This document shows, piece after piece, positions 32,801 through 41,579 of a DNA stretch of 57,721 nt. Origin of the DNA: Bacillota bacterium (GTDB lineage: Bacteria > Bacillota > Sulfobacillia > JAJZYS01 > JAJZLH01); assembly GCA_021827745.1 (NCBI GenBank), contig JAKAUI010000033.1, positions 1-57,721 on the forward strand. Reading direction: 5' to 3'. A program made the position numbers and the translations under genes. The stretch's first letter is position 1. Every line of letters starts with the position of its first letter. The notes under the pieces are model-generated. The model was not told the DNA's origin and made no database searches. It saw only the letters and a list, made by a program, of their open reading frames with translations.

Positions 32801-34081
32801 AACCAGTCGATCCGCCCGGCCCTCGCCCGCCTCGGCTACACCGAACGGCAGGTCGAGGACATCCTGCGCTATGTGATGGGCACCCTGAGTCTGAAGGACG
32901 CCCCGGTGATCAGCCGCGACAACCTGAAGACCCGCGGCCTGACCGAGGACGAGGTGCGCAAGATCGAAACCGCCCTGCCCAGCGTCTTCGAGTTCGACCA
33001 GGCGTTTGCCGGCTGGGTGCTTGGCCCAGAAAGCATGCAGCGTCTGAACCTCGCGGCGTCGGCCAGCGGCCGCGAGGTGCTTCTGGCACTCGGCTACCGA
33101 CCGGCCGAAATCGATCAGGCCGCGATCGTCGTCTGCGGTCAGATGACGCTGGAGGGCGCTCCCCACCTCAAGACCGAGGATCTGGCCGTCTTCGACTGCG
33201 CCAATCCCTGCGGCAAGATCGGCACCCGCTACATCGCCCCGATGGGCCATGTCCGGATGATGGCTGCCGTGCAGCCGTTCTTGTCCGGAGGCATCTCGAA
33301 GACCATCAACATGCCAAACGATGCCACGATCGAAGATGTACAGACCGCCTACCTCGAGAGTTGGAAGCTCGGATTGAAGGCGATCGCCATCTACCGCGAC
33401 GGATCGAAGCTGTCCCAGCCGCTGAACTCGAGGGGCACAGCCGGCGACGATGGCGACGAGGCGGCGGAGTTGGGCTCGCCCGCGCCGAGACGCCGGCCGC
33501 TTCCGGCCAAGCGCCACGGCTTCACCCAGGAGGCCCGGGTCGGCGGCCACAAGGTGTATCTGCGCACCGGGGAATACGAAGACGGCACCTTGGGCGAGAT
33601 CTTCATCGACATGCACAAGGAAGGGGCCGCCTTCCGCAGCCTGATCAACTGCTTCGCGATCGCCGTCTCGAAGGGGCTGCAGTACGGCGTGCCGCTGAGC
33701 GAGTTCGTCGACACCTTCATCTTCACCCGATTCGAGCCCCAGGGCATCGTCGAGGGCCACCCCAACGTCAAGATCTCGACGTCGGTCGTCGACTACATCT
33801 TCCGGGTGCTCGGCATGGAGTACCTGGGCCGCACCGACTTCGTCCAGGTCAAGCCGATCGACGACGAGGGCGTGGCGACAAGCCCGGCTCCTCCCACCCA
33901 GAGCGCCCCGGTCCAAAAGGCGCCGGCCCAGGGTGCGGCAACGCCGAAGAACGCCTTAGACGAGCAGCTCTCCCAGATGCTCGGCGATGCGCCGATCTGT
34001 GGAATCTGCGGGCACATCACCATCCGCAACGGCGCCTGCTACAAGTGCCTGAACTGCGGCAACACCCTGGGCTGCTCCTAA
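29873..34081 (+). CDS. nrdJ: Class II (adenosylcobalamin-dependent) ribonucleotide reductase with intein
   Basis: 1402 aa precursor; 1064 aa after removal of a 338-aa intein (residues 403-740). NrdJ reduces ribonucleotides using a B12-derived radical. Before the intein: the first substrate-loop Cys in SACFIQSV-type sequence (near 198), GSGTGTNFS and [15 protein letters not shown]. After it: the thiyl-radical motif N-P-C-S-E, whose Cys is +1 to the intein, [10 protein letters not shown]-like [28 protein letters not shown], a TSCPD domain (about 1210-1325) and a C-terminal zinc-ribbon or redox tail CGICG...[13 protein letters not shown]. Start is TTG 29873 after AGGGGGACAAGG. No class I or III reductase is seen in the window. 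Confidence 0.95.
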   Translation: MKTEKDTTRHGLHIARHYTRAGEDPYESVTWDKRHSRITNPDGSVVFELRDVEVPTDWSQMATDIVVSKYFRKAGVPLYSADGTPLQDEAGRPVLGSETSVRQVVHRLAGTWRHHGDLNGYFKTADDAQAFYDEIVYMLLHQMAAPNSPQWFNTGLTWAYGITGPAQGHWRVPAEGGEPIRSEDAYSHPQTSACFIQSVRDDLVGEGGIMDLWTRESRIFKYGSGTGTNFSTIRGEGETLSGGGTSSGLMSFLKIGDRAAGAIKSGGTTRRAAKMVVVNADHPDIEKFIDWKVEEERKVGALLAAGYDSDFNGEAYQTVSGQNSNNSVRVTNQFLEAVLRDQDWNLINRTDGHVAKTVRARELWQRIAAAAWACADPGLQYDSTTNDWHTSPQSGRINASNPCVTGDTLIATSFGWRRIDELVGEGVFLQGHLGKERLAPQVFPTGTKPVFTLTTASGYQLKLTADHKVATQNRSDVPASELHRGDRLILSEAGFGRTTLPDHEAELLGLVAGVGRVWGEDGQRQIYLHVDVDDEFMRYAYADLIQDPPEDTGRMSRRLTSSRLTPSLSPLQQTAAVMARYVHFGHAEQDKELTPEVYGLDAQSLSTFLRGLFTASCRVELDRSGPSVVLELPSRRLLSQVQLLLLNFRIKSSLGEDKGGNPSLTVSGPYVANFVKFIGLVERSTRAYDLADATRNIANNVPPVITDAFASLKSLGTEPVFDLTEPIDHHFSANGLWVHNCSEYLFLDNSACNLASVNLLAFREAKSGRFDVDAYRHAVRLWTVVLELSVLMSQFPSREIAEISYDFRTLGLGYANLGALLMVDGLPYDSPGARAVAGALTAIMTGESYATSAEMAEQLGAFKKFDENREDMLRVIRNHRRAAYNAPPEEYEQLGVLPVPIDAEFCPDDLLGAARAAWDRALTLGETHGYRNAQVTLLAPTGTIGLLMDCDTTGVEPDFSVVKFKKLAGGGYFKIANQSIRPALARLGYTERQVEDILRYVMGTLSLKDAPVISRDNLKTRGLTEDEVRKIETALPSVFEFDQAFAGWVLGPESMQRLNLAASASGREVLLALGYRPAEIDQAAIVVCGQMTLEGAPHLKTEDLAVFDCANPCGKIGTRYIAPMGHVRMMAAVQPFLSGGISKTINMPNDATIEDVQTAYLESWKLGLKAIAIYRDGSKLSQPLNSRGTAGDDGDEAAELGSPAPRRRPLPAKRHGFTQEARVGGHKVYLRTGEYEDGTLGEIFIDMHKEGAAFRSLINCFAIAVSKGLQYGVPLSEFVDTFIFTRFEPQGIVEGHPNVKISTSVVDYIFRVLGMEYLGRTDFVQVKPIDDEGVATSPAPPTQSAPVQKAPAQGAATPKNALDEQLSQMLGDAPICGICGHITIRNGACYKCLNCGNTLGCS
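31079..32092 (+). mobile_element. Intein inside NrdJ with degenerate LAGLIDADG endonuclease
   Basis: 338 codons, in frame. Splicing block A starts with Cys403 ([17 protein letters not shown]); block B has LTADHKV with the T-x-x-H residues; the C-terminal blocks read [21 protein letters not shown] followed by Cys741 as the +1 extein nucleophile. All splice residues are present, so it should still splice. The homing endonuclease motifs are decayed: LLGLVAGVG (507-515) has Val where the first catalytic Asp belongs, and LRGLFTASC (609-617) has Ser-Cys in place of Asp-Gly. It is therefore probably non-homing. Confidence 0.92.
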
Positions 34082-34172
34082 GCCGGCTGCCCAGGCGCCG
34101 ATCGCCCAACCTGCCGTTGAGCGCGAGACTCCGCTGCCGACGGTCCCTCCCCCTGGAGCAGGAGGCGAGCGC

Positions 34173-34325
34173 ATGCAGCGTCGGCCATCTTCCGGAAAGC
34201 GGACCAGCCGCCCGATCGCCGCACTGGCCCTAAAGCCGGGGCGCCCGGAGCACGCCTGGGGTGCGACCCGGCCCACCGCTGCCCAGGCGCCGAGCCAGCG
34301 GCCCAGACGCAAGAAGAAGAGGTAG
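34173..34325 (+). CDS. Possible 50-aa highly basic small protein
   Basis: ATG 34173 has a strong AGGAGG 7 bases upstream and opens 50 codons ending in RRKKKR before a TAG. The peptide is rich in Arg, Lys, Pro and Ala, like nucleic-acid- or ribosome-associated basic proteins. It occupies the gap between nrdJ and the ABC exporter, which otherwise shows no gene. No homologue is recognised. The strong ribosome site is the main support; expression is unproven. Confidence 0.45.
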   Translation: MQRRPSSGKRTSRPIAALALKPGRPEHAWGATRPTAAQAPSQRPRRKKKR

Positions 34326-34431
34326 CGAGGAGGGAAGGGCGCACCTTGGCGGCCCGCCCACGGCCTCAGGTCTGCCAAGGCTGCACTCTTTTTAGGCTGA
34401 CAAGAGAGAGCGGCATGTCCATACTCGGACC

Positions 34432-36159
34432 ATGATCAGGTTGCTCCGCTTTATGCGGCCATTTCGCGCACTGGTGGCGCTCGTGCTTACGCTCACCTTT
34501 GTCCAGACCACGGCCTCCTTGTACCTGCCCACCCTGACCTCGAACATCGTCGACTCAGGCGTGGTCAAAGGCAACGTGCCCTACATCATCCAGATCGGCG
34601 CCCTGATGCTTGGGATCACGCTGTTGGGAGCCGTGGCGGCGGGATTTTCCAGCCTGTTCGGCTCGCGGGCCACCGCCGGGTTTGGCCAGCGGCTGAGAAG
34701 CGCCATCTTCTCCCACGTCCAGCAGTTCACGCTGCAGGGCTTTGACCAGATCGGCACCTCGTCTCTGATCGTGCGCACCACGAACGACGTGATGCAGGTG
34801 CAGCAGCTTGTGAACATGATGCTGAGCATGATGGTGATGGCGCCTTTGACCGCCATCGGCGGCATCGTGCTGGCACTCTACACCGACGCCCAGCTGGCGG
34901 TGATCGCCTTTTGCGCCATCCCGGTGCTGGGCGTGGCCATCTTCCTCTTGATGCGATCGGGCATGGCGCTTTTTAGCACCATGCAGGTCAAGGTCGACCG
35001 CCTGAACCTGGTGCTGCGCGAGAACCTGACCGGAGTTCGGGTGATCCGCGCCTTCGATCGGGTCCCGTTCGAGGTCGACCGCTTCGATCAGGGAAACCGC
35101 TCTCTGACCGACACGTCCGTGTCTGTCTTTCGGCTGATGGCCCTGATGATGCCGACCGTGATGCTGGTGATGAACCTGGCGGTGGTGGCCGTCGTCTGGT
35201 TCGGCGGGGTCGAGATCAACGCCGGCACCCTGCAGATCGGCCAGCTGATGGCAGAAATCCAATACGTGATGCAGATCATGTTCGCCGTGATGATGGTCTC
35301 GATGATGGCCTTCATGATCCCAAGAGGGCAGGCCTCTGCGAAGCGGATCAACGAGGTCTTGGACATCGCTCCGGACATCACCGACCCGATCGCACCGAAC
35401 ATCCTTCCCGAGGCCGGCGGCCGACTTGAGTTCAGCCACGTCACCTTCGCCTATCCAGGTGCCGAGCAGCCTGCCCTGTCCGACATCTCGTTCGTGGCAA
35501 GCCCAGGCCAGACGGTGGCCATCGTCGGCGGCACGGGAGCCGGTAAGTCGACCCTCTTGAACCTGATCCCCCGCTTCTACGACGTGACATCGGGCACCAT
35601 CACCTTAGACGGCGTCGACGTGCGGACCATCACCCAGGCCGACCTTCGGGCGAAGCTCGGCTACGTGCCGGCCAAGGCCGTCTTGTTCTCGGGATCGGTT
35701 TTGGACAACCTGCGCTACGGAGATCTGACGGCGGACCGACCAGGCGTTCAACAAGCCGTCCAGACGGCCCAGGCCGATGAGTTCGTGACCGAGATGGAGG
35801 GCGGATTGGACGCCGAGCTGACCCAGGGCGGCGCCAACTTGTCCGGCGGCCAGCGTCAGCGGCTCTCGATCGCCCGAGCACTCGTCCGTCGAGCCGCGCT
35901 CTACCTCTTCGACGACTGCTTTTCAGCGCTCGACTACCGCACCGATGCGGCGCTCCGCCAGGCCCTGCGCGAGCGAGTGCAGGGCGCCACCGTACTGATC
36001 GTCGCCCAGCGCGTCAGCACGGTGATGGACGCCGACCAGATCTTGGTGATCGACGACGGCAGGCTGGTCGGGGCCGGCACCCACCGCCAGCTGATGGTCA
36101 GCTCGGCCGTCTACCGCGAGATCGTCAACTCGCAGATGCTCCCGGAGGAGATCGCATGA
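34432..36159 (+). CDS. ABC exporter half-transporter, degenerate-site subunit (TM287-like)
   Basis: 575 aa. Six membrane helices (1-310) are followed by an ATPase domain: Walker A GGTGAGKST (about 364-372), signature NLSGGQRQR, Walker B LYLFDDCFSALD (about 491-502), H-loop replaced by Gln in VAQRVS. The catalytic Glu after Walker B is Asp-Cys here and the switch His is Gln, the marks of the inactive site of heterodimeric exporters such as TM287/288 or BmrCD. The partner gene overlaps it by 4 bases and has a normal site. Probable export of lipid or drug-like molecules; substrate unknown. Confidence 0.87.
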   Translation: MIRLLRFMRPFRALVALVLTLTFVQTTASLYLPTLTSNIVDSGVVKGNVPYIIQIGALMLGITLLGAVAAGFSSLFGSRATAGFGQRLRSAIFSHVQQFTLQGFDQIGTSSLIVRTTNDVMQVQQLVNMMLSMMVMAPLTAIGGIVLALYTDAQLAVIAFCAIPVLGVAIFLLMRSGMALFSTMQVKVDRLNLVLRENLTGVRVIRAFDRVPFEVDRFDQGNRSLTDTSVSVFRLMALMMPTVMLVMNLAVVAVVWFGGVEINAGTLQIGQLMAEIQYVMQIMFAVMMVSMMAFMIPRGQASAKRINEVLDIAPDITDPIAPNILPEAGGRLEFSHVTFAYPGAEQPALSDISFVASPGQTVAIVGGTGAGKSTLLNLIPRFYDVTSGTITLDGVDVRTITQADLRAKLGYVPAKAVLFSGSVLDNLRYGDLTADRPGVQQAVQTAQADEFVTEMEGGLDAELTQGGANLSGGQRQRLSIARALVRRAALYLFDDCFSALDYRTDAALRQALRERVQGATVLIVAQRVSTVMDADQILVIDDGRLVGAGTHRQLMVSSAVYREIVNSQMLPEEIA

Positions 36160-38045
36160 GTCAGAACCGCCCGCTGCCCCAGCAGCGCCGGGGCATGATG
36201 GGCGGCGGACCGATGGGCATGGGCATGCCGGTGGAGCGGCCGAAGAACGCCAGGGCCACGCTGTTTCGACTGCTCGGCTATTTGAAGCCGCACCGCTGGG
36301 CCCTCGGTGCCGTGGCCGTGACGGCGATCGCCAGCACCGTCTTCAGCATCCTGGCCCCCAGGCTGCTCGGCAACATCACGACCGATCTCTTCTCCGGGGT
36401 GGTGCGCCGCCTGCGCGGCCTGCCCGGCGGCGGCGTCAACTTCAGTCAGGTCTGGCACCTTCTGGCGCTCTTGATCGGCCTCTACATCTTCTCTGCCGCC
36501 TTCAGCTGGCTGATGCAGTACGTCATGGCCGGCGTCGCCCAGCGCACCGTGTACGGCATCCGCAAGCTGGTGATGGGCAAGCTCGGCCGCCTGCCGGTCA
36601 ACTTCTTCGACACCCACCCGCACGGCGAGATCCTGAGCCGCTTTGTGAACGACTTCGACAACATCAGCACCACGCTGCAACAAAGCCTGACCCAGGCGAC
36701 GACCGCGGCCGTCACCTTTGTCGGTGTGGTGGTGATGATGCTCACCATCAATTGGGTGATGACCTTGGTGGTGGCGGCCACCTTGCCGCTCAGCTTCCTT
36801 GTGACCCGGGCCATCGCCCTGCGCTCGCAGGGCTACTTCCTCTCTCGCCAGCGGCGGCTTGGAGAGCTGAACGGCCATGTCGAGGAGATGTACACCGGCC
36901 ATCTGGTGGTCAAGGCCTACGGCCACGAGCAGCGGGCGCTCGACACCTTCGAGTCGATCAACGCCAAGCTCTACGAGTCAACCTGGCGGGCTCAGTTCAT
37001 CACAGGCATCATCATGCCGGCGATGGGCGCCATCGCAAACCTGGGCTATGTGCTGGTCAGCGTGGTCGGCGGCATCCTGGTCACCCAGGGCACCTTGCAG
37101 ATCGGCGACATCCTGGCCTTCATCCAGTACGCCCGCCTCTTCTCGCAGCCGATCAACCAGCTGTCCAGCATCTCAAACGTGATCCAATCCACCCTGGCGT
37201 CTGCGGAGCGGGTGTTTGAGATCTTAGACCAGCCGGAGGAGCCGGAGATCGAGAAGGGGGCGAGCCCGCCCCTGACTGCCCATGGCGCAGTCGGCTTTTC
37301 AGGTGTCGCCTTCTCCTATCAGGCGAACCGTCCTCTGATCGCCAATCTCACGATCGATGTGCAAAGCGGCCAGAAGGTGGCGATCGTCGGACCGACCGGC
37401 GCCGGCAAGACCACCCTGGTCAACCTTCTGATGCGTTTTTACGACGTGGAGCAGGGCAAGATCACAGTCGACGGCCAAGACATCGCCGCCCTCGACCGCA
37501 GCCAGCTGCGCCGTCAGTTTGGCATGGTGCTGCAAGACACCTGGCTGTTCAACGGCACCATCCGCCAGAACATCGGCTACGGCCGCCCTGGCGCCACGGA
37601 CGCCGAAGTCGAGTCCGCCGCCCAGGCGGCCCACGCCGACCACTTCATCCGCACCCTGCCCCTTGGTTACGACACGGTGCTGAACGAGGAGGCCTCGAAC
37701 ATCTCCCAGGGCCAGCGCCAACTTCTGACCATCGCTCGGGCCTTTGTCGCCGACCCGCCGATGCTGATCCTGGACGAGGCCACCAGCAGCGTCGACACCC
37801 GGACCGAGATCGCCATCCAGCGCGCCATGCTCAATCTGATGCGCGGCCGCACCAGCTTCGTGATCGCCCACCGCCTGTCGACGATCCGAAACGCCGATCT
37901 GATCCTGGTCATGGACCACGGCCAAGTGGTGGAACAAGGACATCACGATGACCTTTTGCTGCGGGGCGGGCTCTACGCAGAGCTCTACCACAGCCAGTTC
38001 GCCGTTCAGCAGACTGACTCCGACCTAGGCGTGTCCCTGCCCTAG
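36156..38045 (+). CDS. ABC exporter half-transporter, catalytic subunit (TM288-like)
   Basis: 629 aa. A Met/Gly/Pro-rich N-terminal tail (1-30) precedes six membrane helices (about 40-340) and an ATPase domain with Walker A GPTGAGKT (about 412-419), signature NISQGQRQL, Walker B LILDEATSSVD (537-547) with catalytic Glu, and the switch His in IAHRLST. This is the ATP-hydrolysing half of the heterodimer with the preceding gene (ATGA overlap). The pair is followed by a sedolisin gene with its own promoter-like sequence. Confidence 0.9.
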   Translation: MSQNRPLPQQRRGMMGGGPMGMGMPVERPKNARATLFRLLGYLKPHRWALGAVAVTAIASTVFSILAPRLLGNITTDLFSGVVRRLRGLPGGGVNFSQVWHLLALLIGLYIFSAAFSWLMQYVMAGVAQRTVYGIRKLVMGKLGRLPVNFFDTHPHGEILSRFVNDFDNISTTLQQSLTQATTAAVTFVGVVVMMLTINWVMTLVVAATLPLSFLVTRAIALRSQGYFLSRQRRLGELNGHVEEMYTGHLVVKAYGHEQRALDTFESINAKLYESTWRAQFITGIIMPAMGAIANLGYVLVSVVGGILVTQGTLQIGDILAFIQYARLFSQPINQLSSISNVIQSTLASAERVFEILDQPEEPEIEKGASPPLTAHGAVGFSGVAFSYQANRPLIANLTIDVQSGQKVAIVGPTGAGKTTLVNLLMRFYDVEQGKITVDGQDIAALDRSQLRRQFGMVLQDTWLFNGTIRQNIGYGRPGATDAEVESAAQAAHADHFIRTLPLGYDTVLNEEASNISQGQRQLLTIARAFVADPPMLILDEATSSVDTRTEIAIQRAMLNLMRGRTSFVIAHRLSTIRNADLILVMDHGQVVEQGHHDDLLLRGGLYAELYHSQFAVQQTDSDLGVSLP

Positions 38046-38057
38046 ACACCCGTTCAG

Positions 38058-38088
38058 TTGCGCGGGGTGCGACACGAGCGCCTACAAT
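38058..38088 (+). promoter_or_regulatory. Putative promoter of the sedolisin gene
   Basis: TTGCGC (38058-38063), a 19-base spacer and TACAAT (38083-38088). The -10 box overlaps the first in-frame ATG (38087), so the true start codon should lie downstream. Confidence 0.4.
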
Positions 38089-38107
38089 GGGTCGGGGGAT
38101 GGTTTGG

Positions 38108-39700
38108 ATGATCCATGACATCATGCACGGTCATCTGCTGTCGGACGTCGGCGAAGGGTGGCATCAGGCTCGCCCACAGCGGGTGATCCGCGGCACGATC
38201 GTGTTCTTGCCGGCGGCTCCCTCTGCCGTGGAGGCAGCCATGGCGCGCCATGCTGCCGGCGGACCTCCTCTGGCCAAGGCCGAAGTCGACCGGCTGATGG
38301 CGCCGGCGCACTCAGCCGTGCAGCGCACACTCGCCTATCTGGAGCGGTCGGGGCTGAAGGTCTCGAACTGGGCGTTTCCTGGCCTGACGGCGGACTTTGT
38401 CGGCCCGGTGCGGGCGGTTGAGCGGACCTTTTCCTGCGGCATGCTGGAGGCGACCCGCGAGGGTCTGACCTACTATCGAAACCGCGGCGAGCCGCAACTG
38501 CCGCCCACACTGGCCCCGGCCGTCTTGGCCGTGATCGGACTCGAGTCCCTGACCCGGGCCAAGCCGGCCTTTCGCTGGCCGTTTCAGCACCCATTTCCGG
38601 CCAACGCCGGCCGCGGGCTCTATCCGGCCGACATCCTCAGTGCCTACAACCTGCCAGACACCCTGTCTGGAGAGGGCCAGCGCATCGCGCTCTTGGAGTT
38701 TTCCTCCGGCTTCAACCAGGGCGATTTGAACGCCTTTTGGGACCAGCACCAGATCATGCGCCCAGCCGTTCAGGTGATCTCGGTGGATGGCACGCCAAAC
38801 GACGGCGGTGTGATGCCCCAAGACGCCGAGTGCACGCTGGACGCCGAGTGGGCCGGGGCGATCGCTCCCGGCGCCGAGCTGATCGTGATCCAGTCTTCGG
38901 CTGGCACGTCCGACCTCTCGTTCGCCCGCTCGATCTTGATGGCGCTGGACCAGGTCTGGGGGCTTGACCCGCTGCCGTCTGCCGTGTCCATCTCCTACGG
39001 GGACGCCGAGAGCCACTTTCCGAAGCGGGCACTTCTGGCCTGGGACCTTCTGGCAAGCCGCCTGGCGCTCGGCGGCTGCACCGTGCTCGCCGCCTCCGGC
39101 GACCGCGGCGCCTACGGGGAGGCCGGCCCGGGCCGACCCTATCCGCACGTCGACGCCCCGGCCAGCCTGCCGCACGTCTTGGCGGTGGGCGGCACCACCC
39201 TGACCATCACCGCCGATCTTGAGCGCAAGACCGAGACCGGCTGGTCGGACACCAACAACAACGGCGCCTCCGGCGGGGGTGTCAGCCTGGTCTTCGGCCG
39301 CCCCGCCTGGCAGGAGAAGATCAACGTTCCGCTCAACCCGGTCGGGCGCTTTGGCCGGGGCGTGCCGGACATGGCGCTGAACGCCGACCCGGATACCGGC
39401 TACGCCATCGTCTTCCAGGGCCAGCGCACGGTGATCGGCGGCACCTCTGCCAGCACGCCGATCACAGCCGCCCTGCTCACCCTGATCAACGAGCAGCGGG
39501 CCGCAAACGGCCGGGGACCACTTGGCTTTGTCACGCCGCGCCTCTACCAGCTGGGACCCACCGCGGCCTTTCACGACATCTTAGAAGGGAACAACTCGAT
39601 CCCGGGCGTCAGCGGATACCGTTGCGGGCCGGGCTGGGATGCGGTCACCGGTTGGGGTTCGGTGGACGGGGGGCGGCTGCTGGCCGGACTGCTGAACTGA
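38108..39700 (+). CDS. Sedolisin (S53, kumamolisin-like) serine-carboxyl protease
   Basis: 530 aa from ATG 38108, with GGGGGATGG 6 bases upstream; ATGs at 38087 and 38099 are in frame, but the first overlaps a -10-like box. Residues about 20-175 are the S53 inhibitory prodomain (VIRGTIVFLP, QRTLAYLERSGLKVSNW, SCGMLEAT). The mature enzyme has the Glu and Asp of ECTLDAEWAGAIAPGA, the oxyanion-region SISYGDAES, catalytic Ser in GGTSASTP (about 447) and the C-terminal calcium site DILEG...GWDAVTGWGS. These proteases act outside the cell at low pH, so it hints at an acidic habitat. No signal peptide is obvious, as in other bacterial kumamolisins. Confidence 0.9.
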   Translation: MIHDIMHGHLLSDVGEGWHQARPQRVIRGTIVFLPAAPSAVEAAMARHAAGGPPLAKAEVDRLMAPAHSAVQRTLAYLERSGLKVSNWAFPGLTADFVGPVRAVERTFSCGMLEATREGLTYYRNRGEPQLPPTLAPAVLAVIGLESLTRAKPAFRWPFQHPFPANAGRGLYPADILSAYNLPDTLSGEGQRIALLEFSSGFNQGDLNAFWDQHQIMRPAVQVISVDGTPNDGGVMPQDAECTLDAEWAGAIAPGAELIVIQSSAGTSDLSFARSILMALDQVWGLDPLPSAVSISYGDAESHFPKRALLAWDLLASRLALGGCTVLAASGDRGAYGEAGPGRPYPHVDAPASLPHVLAVGGTTLTITADLERKTETGWSDTNNNGASGGGVSLVFGRPAWQEKINVPLNPVGRFGRGVPDMALNADPDTGYAIVFQGQRTVIGGTSASTPITAALLTLINEQRAANGRGPLGFVTPRLYQLGPTAAFHDILEGNNSIPGVSGYRCGPGWDAVTGWGSVDGGRLLAGLLN

Positions 39701-39729
39701 TCGCCAGAAGTGTTCGGCAAGGAGGCAAC

Positions 39730-40737
39730 ATGAACCGTCTTTCTCGCTTCATACGGGCAGGCGCTCTCGTGGCCCTCTTCGCCCTCGCCGGCTGCGGCGC
39801 ACCACCAGCCACCCAGGCCAAGAGCCCTATCAAGCACCATGTGGTTGCGCCGGAAAAGCAGCCCTCGAGCGTATCTTCCGCCAACTTGGCCGGCACCCCG
39901 ACCTATGTCGGGGGAAAGGGCGGCGTCTACTACCAGAACATGGTGGTGGTGCTCACCTGGCACGCCATCGCCCAGACCGGCGTCTACGACACGATCTCTG
40001 TCTCAGCGTTTCAAGCGCAGATGGCGGCATTGGCCACGGACGGCTTTCACCCGATCTCGGCCGCCCAGTTCAGCGCCTTTGTGCTGCACAAGGAGGCCGT
40101 GCCGCAAAATGCTGTCCTGCTCACCTTCGACAACGGCGTGGAAAGCGTCTACACCCTGGGCTGGCCGATCCTTCAGCACTACCGCTTCCCGTCTGTGATG
40201 TTCCCGGTGCTCGGCCGCACCAACGTCCTCGGCGGCTACTTCACCTCGGCTCAGATCACGGCACTGGCCAAGAGCGGCCTGGTCACGATCGGCTCGCACA
40301 CCTACGCCCAGCACATCGGCGTTGCAGTTGGGCCGCACCAGGCGGCACCGGCGGACGTGATGCCCTCCTACAGCGGCGGCACGATCGAGAGCACAAGCCA
40401 GTTCCAGGCCTCGATCGCCAACGACGCCAAGCTGGCGCAGGCAGCGATCGTGAAGTGGACGGGTGCCCCAGAACCGTTCTTCTCGGACCCCTTCGGCCAG
40501 TACACCCCGACCCTGATCGCCGCCCTGGCCAAGGCCGGCTTCATAGAGGACTTCACCACACTGGGCTGGGCGGTGGTGCCAGGCGCACCCGCCGACCGCC
40601 TCCCGCGCATCAATGTCGGCACCGGCTCGTCCACTGCCAGCTCAATGGTCGGCGCCATCTTGGAAGTCGCCCGCCTGACGGCGGCCGACCCGACGTGGCA
40701 TCCGCCGCTCAGTCACGTCATCGTCTGGCATACCTAG
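39730..40737 (+). CDS. Polysaccharide deacetylase (NodB-like) lipoprotein
   Basis: 335 aa from ATG 39730 after AAGGAGGC; the frame is open upstream but not protein-like. A lipoprotein signal peptide ends at ALAGC (Cys22). The NodB/CE4 fold follows: VVLTWHAI, LLTFDNGVESVY (about 130-142) and the metal motif GSHTYAQH. In CE4 enzymes the first motif is TFDDG, and the second Asp binds metal; here it is Asn (DN), so activity may be altered. The probable role is de-N-acetylation of peptidoglycan or an extracellular polysaccharide. It lies 29 bases after the sedolisin gene. Confidence 0.8.
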   Translation: MNRLSRFIRAGALVALFALAGCGAPPATQAKSPIKHHVVAPEKQPSSVSSANLAGTPTYVGGKGGVYYQNMVVVLTWHAIAQTGVYDTISVSAFQAQMAALATDGFHPISAAQFSAFVLHKEAVPQNAVLLTFDNGVESVYTLGWPILQHYRFPSVMFPVLGRTNVLGGYFTSAQITALAKSGLVTIGSHTYAQHIGVAVGPHQAAPADVMPSYSGGTIESTSQFQASIANDAKLAQAAIVKWTGAPEPFFSDPFGQYTPTLIAALAKAGFIEDFTTLGWAVVPGAPADRLPRINVGTGSSTASSMVGAILEVARLTAADPTWHPPLSHVIVWHT

Positions 40738-40814
40738 GAGGCCGCTGTCTGGTGGCAGATCCGCCTGCGTCTGACTGGCGGCGCCCATGGTGCGAGAGCT
40801 GGTCCATGACTGGC

Positions 40815-41072
40815 CTAGCGGTAAACGTCTCGCCGATGCCCCAGCTTCACAACCACCACGATCAGTGTTCGGTCCCGAATCTCGTAGACGATCCGGTACG
40901 GGCCATGGCGCACCCGATAGCGGTCAAGCCCTGAGAGCTTTTCTAAGTCTACTGGACGCGGGTCGTCGGCTAGAGCGGAGATCCGTTCGAAAAGTGCTGC
41001 GAGATGCACCCGGTCGATGCCCTTGAGATCTTTCGCCACCGTCTGCTTGAAGCGAAGTTCATAGGGCGCCAT
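40815..41072 (-). CDS. RelE/ParE-family toxin
   Basis: 85 aa, typical RelE size and order: YELRFKQTVAKDLKGI, then a helix pair, DPRPVDLEKLSGLDRYRVRHGPYRIVYEI and the terminal strand with KLGHRRDVYR. Conserved basic residues (Arg in the RYRVR and HRRDVYR segments) fit ribosome-dependent mRNA cleavage. It starts 14 bases inside the antitoxin gene, antitoxin first. The convergent deacetylase gene ends 77 bases away. Confidence 0.88.
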   Translation of the reverse strand: MAPYELRFKQTVAKDLKGIDRVHLAALFERISALADDPRPVDLEKLSGLDRYRVRHGPYRIVYEIRDRTLIVVVVKLGHRRDVYR

Positions 41073-41292
41073 TGGCCCTCAGTTCTGCGAGCAGTTCCTC
41101 ATAGCTGAGCTCGACGTCTTGCCTGCGCTGGTCAAAGGCCGCCAAATCCTCGCTGTCCTCCTGCAGCAACGCCCGGACAGCCTGGTTGACAAGGACCGAG
41201 ACCGGCCGTCTGGTGACAGCGGCCCGTACGCGTAGCGCCTTGTGGAGCTCTGTGTCCAGGTACACTGTAGTTCGTTCCGTAGACTTCGCCAC
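41059..41292 (-). CDS. Ribbon-helix-helix antitoxin partner of RelE
   Basis: 77 aa from GTG 41292, preceded by GGGGGTGG; the ATG 8 codons upstream has no site. Residues 5-45 (ERTTVYLDTELHKALRVRAA, SVLVNQAVRALL) are a ribbon-helix-helix DNA-binding unit; the acidic C-terminal tail (EDSEDLAAFDQRRQDVELSYEEL in part) should wrap the toxin. It overlaps the toxin gene by 14 bases. It likely represses its own promoter through the TGACG/CGTCA repeat just upstream. Confidence 0.85.
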   Translation of the reverse strand: MAKSTERTTVYLDTELHKALRVRAAVTRRPVSVLVNQAVRALLQEDSEDLAAFDQRRQDVELSYEELLAELRANGAL

Positions 41293-41311
41293 TGGACCAC
41301 CCCCGTTTCGA

Positions 41312-41340
41312 ACCATAACAACATGACGTTATAGCGTCAA
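41312..41340 (-). promoter_or_regulatory. Promoter and operator of the RHH/RelE operon
   Basis: Reading on the minus strand: TTGACG (41340-41335), 17-base spacer, TATGGT (41317-41312). The inverted repeat TGACG-N6-CGTCA (41324-41339) covers the -35 box and spacer, the right place for antitoxin repression. Confidence 0.65.
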
Positions 41341-41579
41341 TATTGGCACCGGCCGATCGACCGGCGTCCACGCCTTGAAGACCGGGGACGGCTGTCGCAC
41401 TCTCGCACATCCTTATATTGGCGGGGATCCACCCCGGCCGCGCCCAACGGCTACTCAATCGGCTGCCCCCACTCCGTCGCCAGGAAGCGGACAGTCTGAT
41501 CCAGCCAGTTGTCGCGATGCGAAAGTCCATAAAGTCGCTCTTCCGCACAGTCTCAAGCGTGTTGTCGAGAAACCACCCG

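Noticed and set aside
30224-33916. A 1230-codon open frame on the minus strand opposite nrdJ
   Set aside because: It is the antisense shadow of a high-GC gene; its translation is low-complexity (Val/Asp/Gly/His-rich) with no domain, while the plus-strand NrdJ is unmistakable.
34330-34395. Terminator after nrdJ from CCTTGGC...GCCAAGG with TTTTT
   Set aside because: The arms are far apart and the T-run starts about a dozen bases after the stem, so it is not a standard intrinsic terminator.
41340-41579. Gene remnant ending DNWLDQTVRFLATEWGQPIE on the minus strand
   Set aside because: Protein-like but only about 30 codons between stops and without a start codon; could be a relic, not enough to call.
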